Assembly: GCA_003558335.1 (NCBI GenBank)
Contig: PWMA01000116.1
Span: 1 to 5,235, forward strand
Source of the DNA: Candidatus Methanofastidiosia archaeon
GTDB taxonomy: Archaea; Methanobacteriota_B; Thermococci; Methanofastidiosales; Methanofastidiosaceae
Direction: 5' to 3'
Length of the DNA stretch: 5,235 nucleotides
The position numbers and the translations under genes are program-made. Below the pieces are notes generated by a model. That model saw only the letters and a program-made list of their open reading frames with translations. It was not told the origin of the DNA and made no database searches. Numbering within the stretch: the stretch's first letter is position 1; each line of letters starts with the position of its first letter. This document shows positions 4,758 to 5,235 of the stretch, one piece after another.

Positions 4758-5235
4758 CCAAAAGCTTTTTTGATGCTATCTTCATAAGGCGCTCTCAATA
4801 CGCCTTTTTCAGTTATTATCGCTGAGATGTATTTAGAGGGTGTGACATCAAATGCAGGATTGAACACTTCAATTCCTTCAGGAGAAACTCTTTTCCCAGA
4901 TATTGTTGTAACTTCATCGTCACTTCTTTCCTCAATAGGTATATCTTCACCGCTCTTTGCATTTGGATCAAATGTTGAAATGGGGGCCGCAACATAAAAC
5001 GGAATGTTATTTTCTTTTGCCAAAACTGCCACTTGATATGTCCCTATCTTGTTTGCCACATCGCCGTTCATAGCAATTCTATCTGCGCCTACTATAACTT
5101 TCTGTATCAATCCCTTTTTCATAGAGATGCCGGCCATATTGTCGCATATCAAAGTAACAGGTATCCCATCTTCTTTTAGCTCCCAAGTAGTTAGCCTTGA
5201 GCCTTGCAAAAGAGGTCTTGTCTCATCAGCATATA
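4754..5235 (-). CDS. mtnA: S-methyl-5-thioribose-1-phosphate isomerase, 3' part (partial)
   Basis: The reading frame is open to the window edge, so the 5' half lies outside. The visible part starts Y-ADETRPLLQGSRLTTWEL, then ICDNMAG, VIVGADRIAMNGDVANKIGT and FYVAAPISTFD, then IPIEER, NPAFDVTP and AIITEKG. These are hallmarks of MtnA, which converts methylthioribose-1-phosphate to methylthioribulose-1-phosphate in methionine salvage. The Asp of GADRI corresponds to the catalytic acid; the catalytic Cys lies upstream of the window. The related eIF2B-like and ribose-1,5-bisphosphate isomerases lack this exact ETRP-QG-RLT-WEL and NPAFDVTP combination, so MtnA is preferred. The TTG at 5209 is an internal Leu in the conserved LLQG and not a start. 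Its last 22 codons form copy 2 of the direct repeat, and its TAA overlaps the hepT stop, so the present C-terminus may have been supplied by the inserted island. Confidence 0.93.
   Translation of the reverse strand, partial: YADETRPLLQGSRLTTWELKEDGIPVTLICDNMAGISMKKGLIQKVIVGADRIAMNGDVANKIGTYQVAVLAKENNIPFYVAAPISTFDPNAKSGEDIPIEERSDDEVTTISGKRVSPEGIEVFNPAFDVTPSKYISAIITEKGVLRAPYEDSIKKAFG
4759..4826 (+). repeat. 68-bp direct repeat, copy 2 (inside mtnA 3' end)
   Basis: This partner of 3483-3550 is 65 of 68 identical in the same orientation. It encodes the C-terminus of MtnA on the - strand. It includes AAAAGCTTTTTT (4760-4771), a small palindrome with a T run just past hepT that may help end + strand transcription. 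Confidence 0.9.

Larger units (their letters stand above)
3469..4826. mobile_element. Putative MNT/HEPN island inserted at the 3' end of mtnA
   Basis: The island is bounded by 68-bp direct repeats, each a copy of the mtnA 3' end. It contains a lone MNT gene, the MntA-HepT pair and their shared promoter, and nothing else: no integrase, transposase or terminal inverted repeat. Excision between the repeats would remove 1,276 bp and leave one intact mtnA. The lower G+C of its genes fits foreign origin. Whether it moves by itself, was moved by an integrase elsewhere, or arose by ectopic recombination cannot be decided here. Confidence 0.5.

Noticed and set aside
5207..5209. TTG as the start of a short 151-residue protein
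   Set aside because: The codon is the second Leu of the conserved ETRPLLQG block, and the frame continues upstream to the window edge, so the gene is partial.
1..5235. CRISPR array, tRNA or rRNA genes, transposase or integrase
   Set aside because: I saw no regularly spaced repeats, no cloverleaf-like segment ending in CCA, and no catalytic motif of a recombinase on either strand.
4754..5235. Ribose-1,5-bisphosphate isomerase or eIF2B subunit instead of MtnA
   Set aside because: The full run of ETRP, RLTTWEL, GADRIAMNGD, IPIEER and NPAFDVTP fits MtnA best; the related families diverge in several of these blocks.

Overview
The window reads as a stretch of an anaerobic archaeal chromosome. The support is AT-rich DNA, TATA/BRE-like boxes about 25 bases before the start codons of short-leader or leaderless genes, a cobalamin-binding radical SAM enzyme, and several small toxin-antitoxin (TA) genes of types common in archaea. 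A Euryarchaeota-like (methanogen or relative) source fits, but no marker in the window fixes the lineage.

Layout. Positions 1-390 are a decaying TA patch: a 38-residue orphan ORF on the + strand; on the - strand an antitoxin gene whose two halves are joined only by a -1 shift at a seven-A run; and directly overlapping it a 15-codon stub resembling the N-terminus of a MazF/PemK toxin. Positions 459-3326 (- strand) hold a two-gene operon: a B12-binding radical SAM protein whose C-terminus looks SCP2-like, then a protein weakly resembling the CrtC/AttH lipocalin-like family. The two genes are in the same frame, separated by a single TAG codon. Both family hints point to a lipid or other hydrophobic substrate, which is inference.

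Positions 3469-4757 hold a nucleotidyltransferase/HEPN island. A lone MNT-type antitoxin (- strand) is divergent from a complete MntA-HepT pair (+ strand) carrying the GSX10DXD and RX4HXY motifs. From 4754 to the window end is the 3' part of mtnA (methylthioribose-1-phosphate isomerase, methionine salvage, - strand).

The most striking feature is a 68-bp direct repeat (3483-3550 and 4759-4826, 65 of 68 identical). It duplicates the last 22 sense codons of mtnA plus two bases of the next one, and exactly brackets the MNT / MntA-HepT island. This resembles the att-site duplication left when an element enters the 3' end of a gene and restores it, here in a protein-coding gene and around an island of about 1.2 kb with no integrase. 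The HepT stop codon overlaps the mtnA stop codon tail to tail, so the toxin gene ends exactly at the repaired gene.
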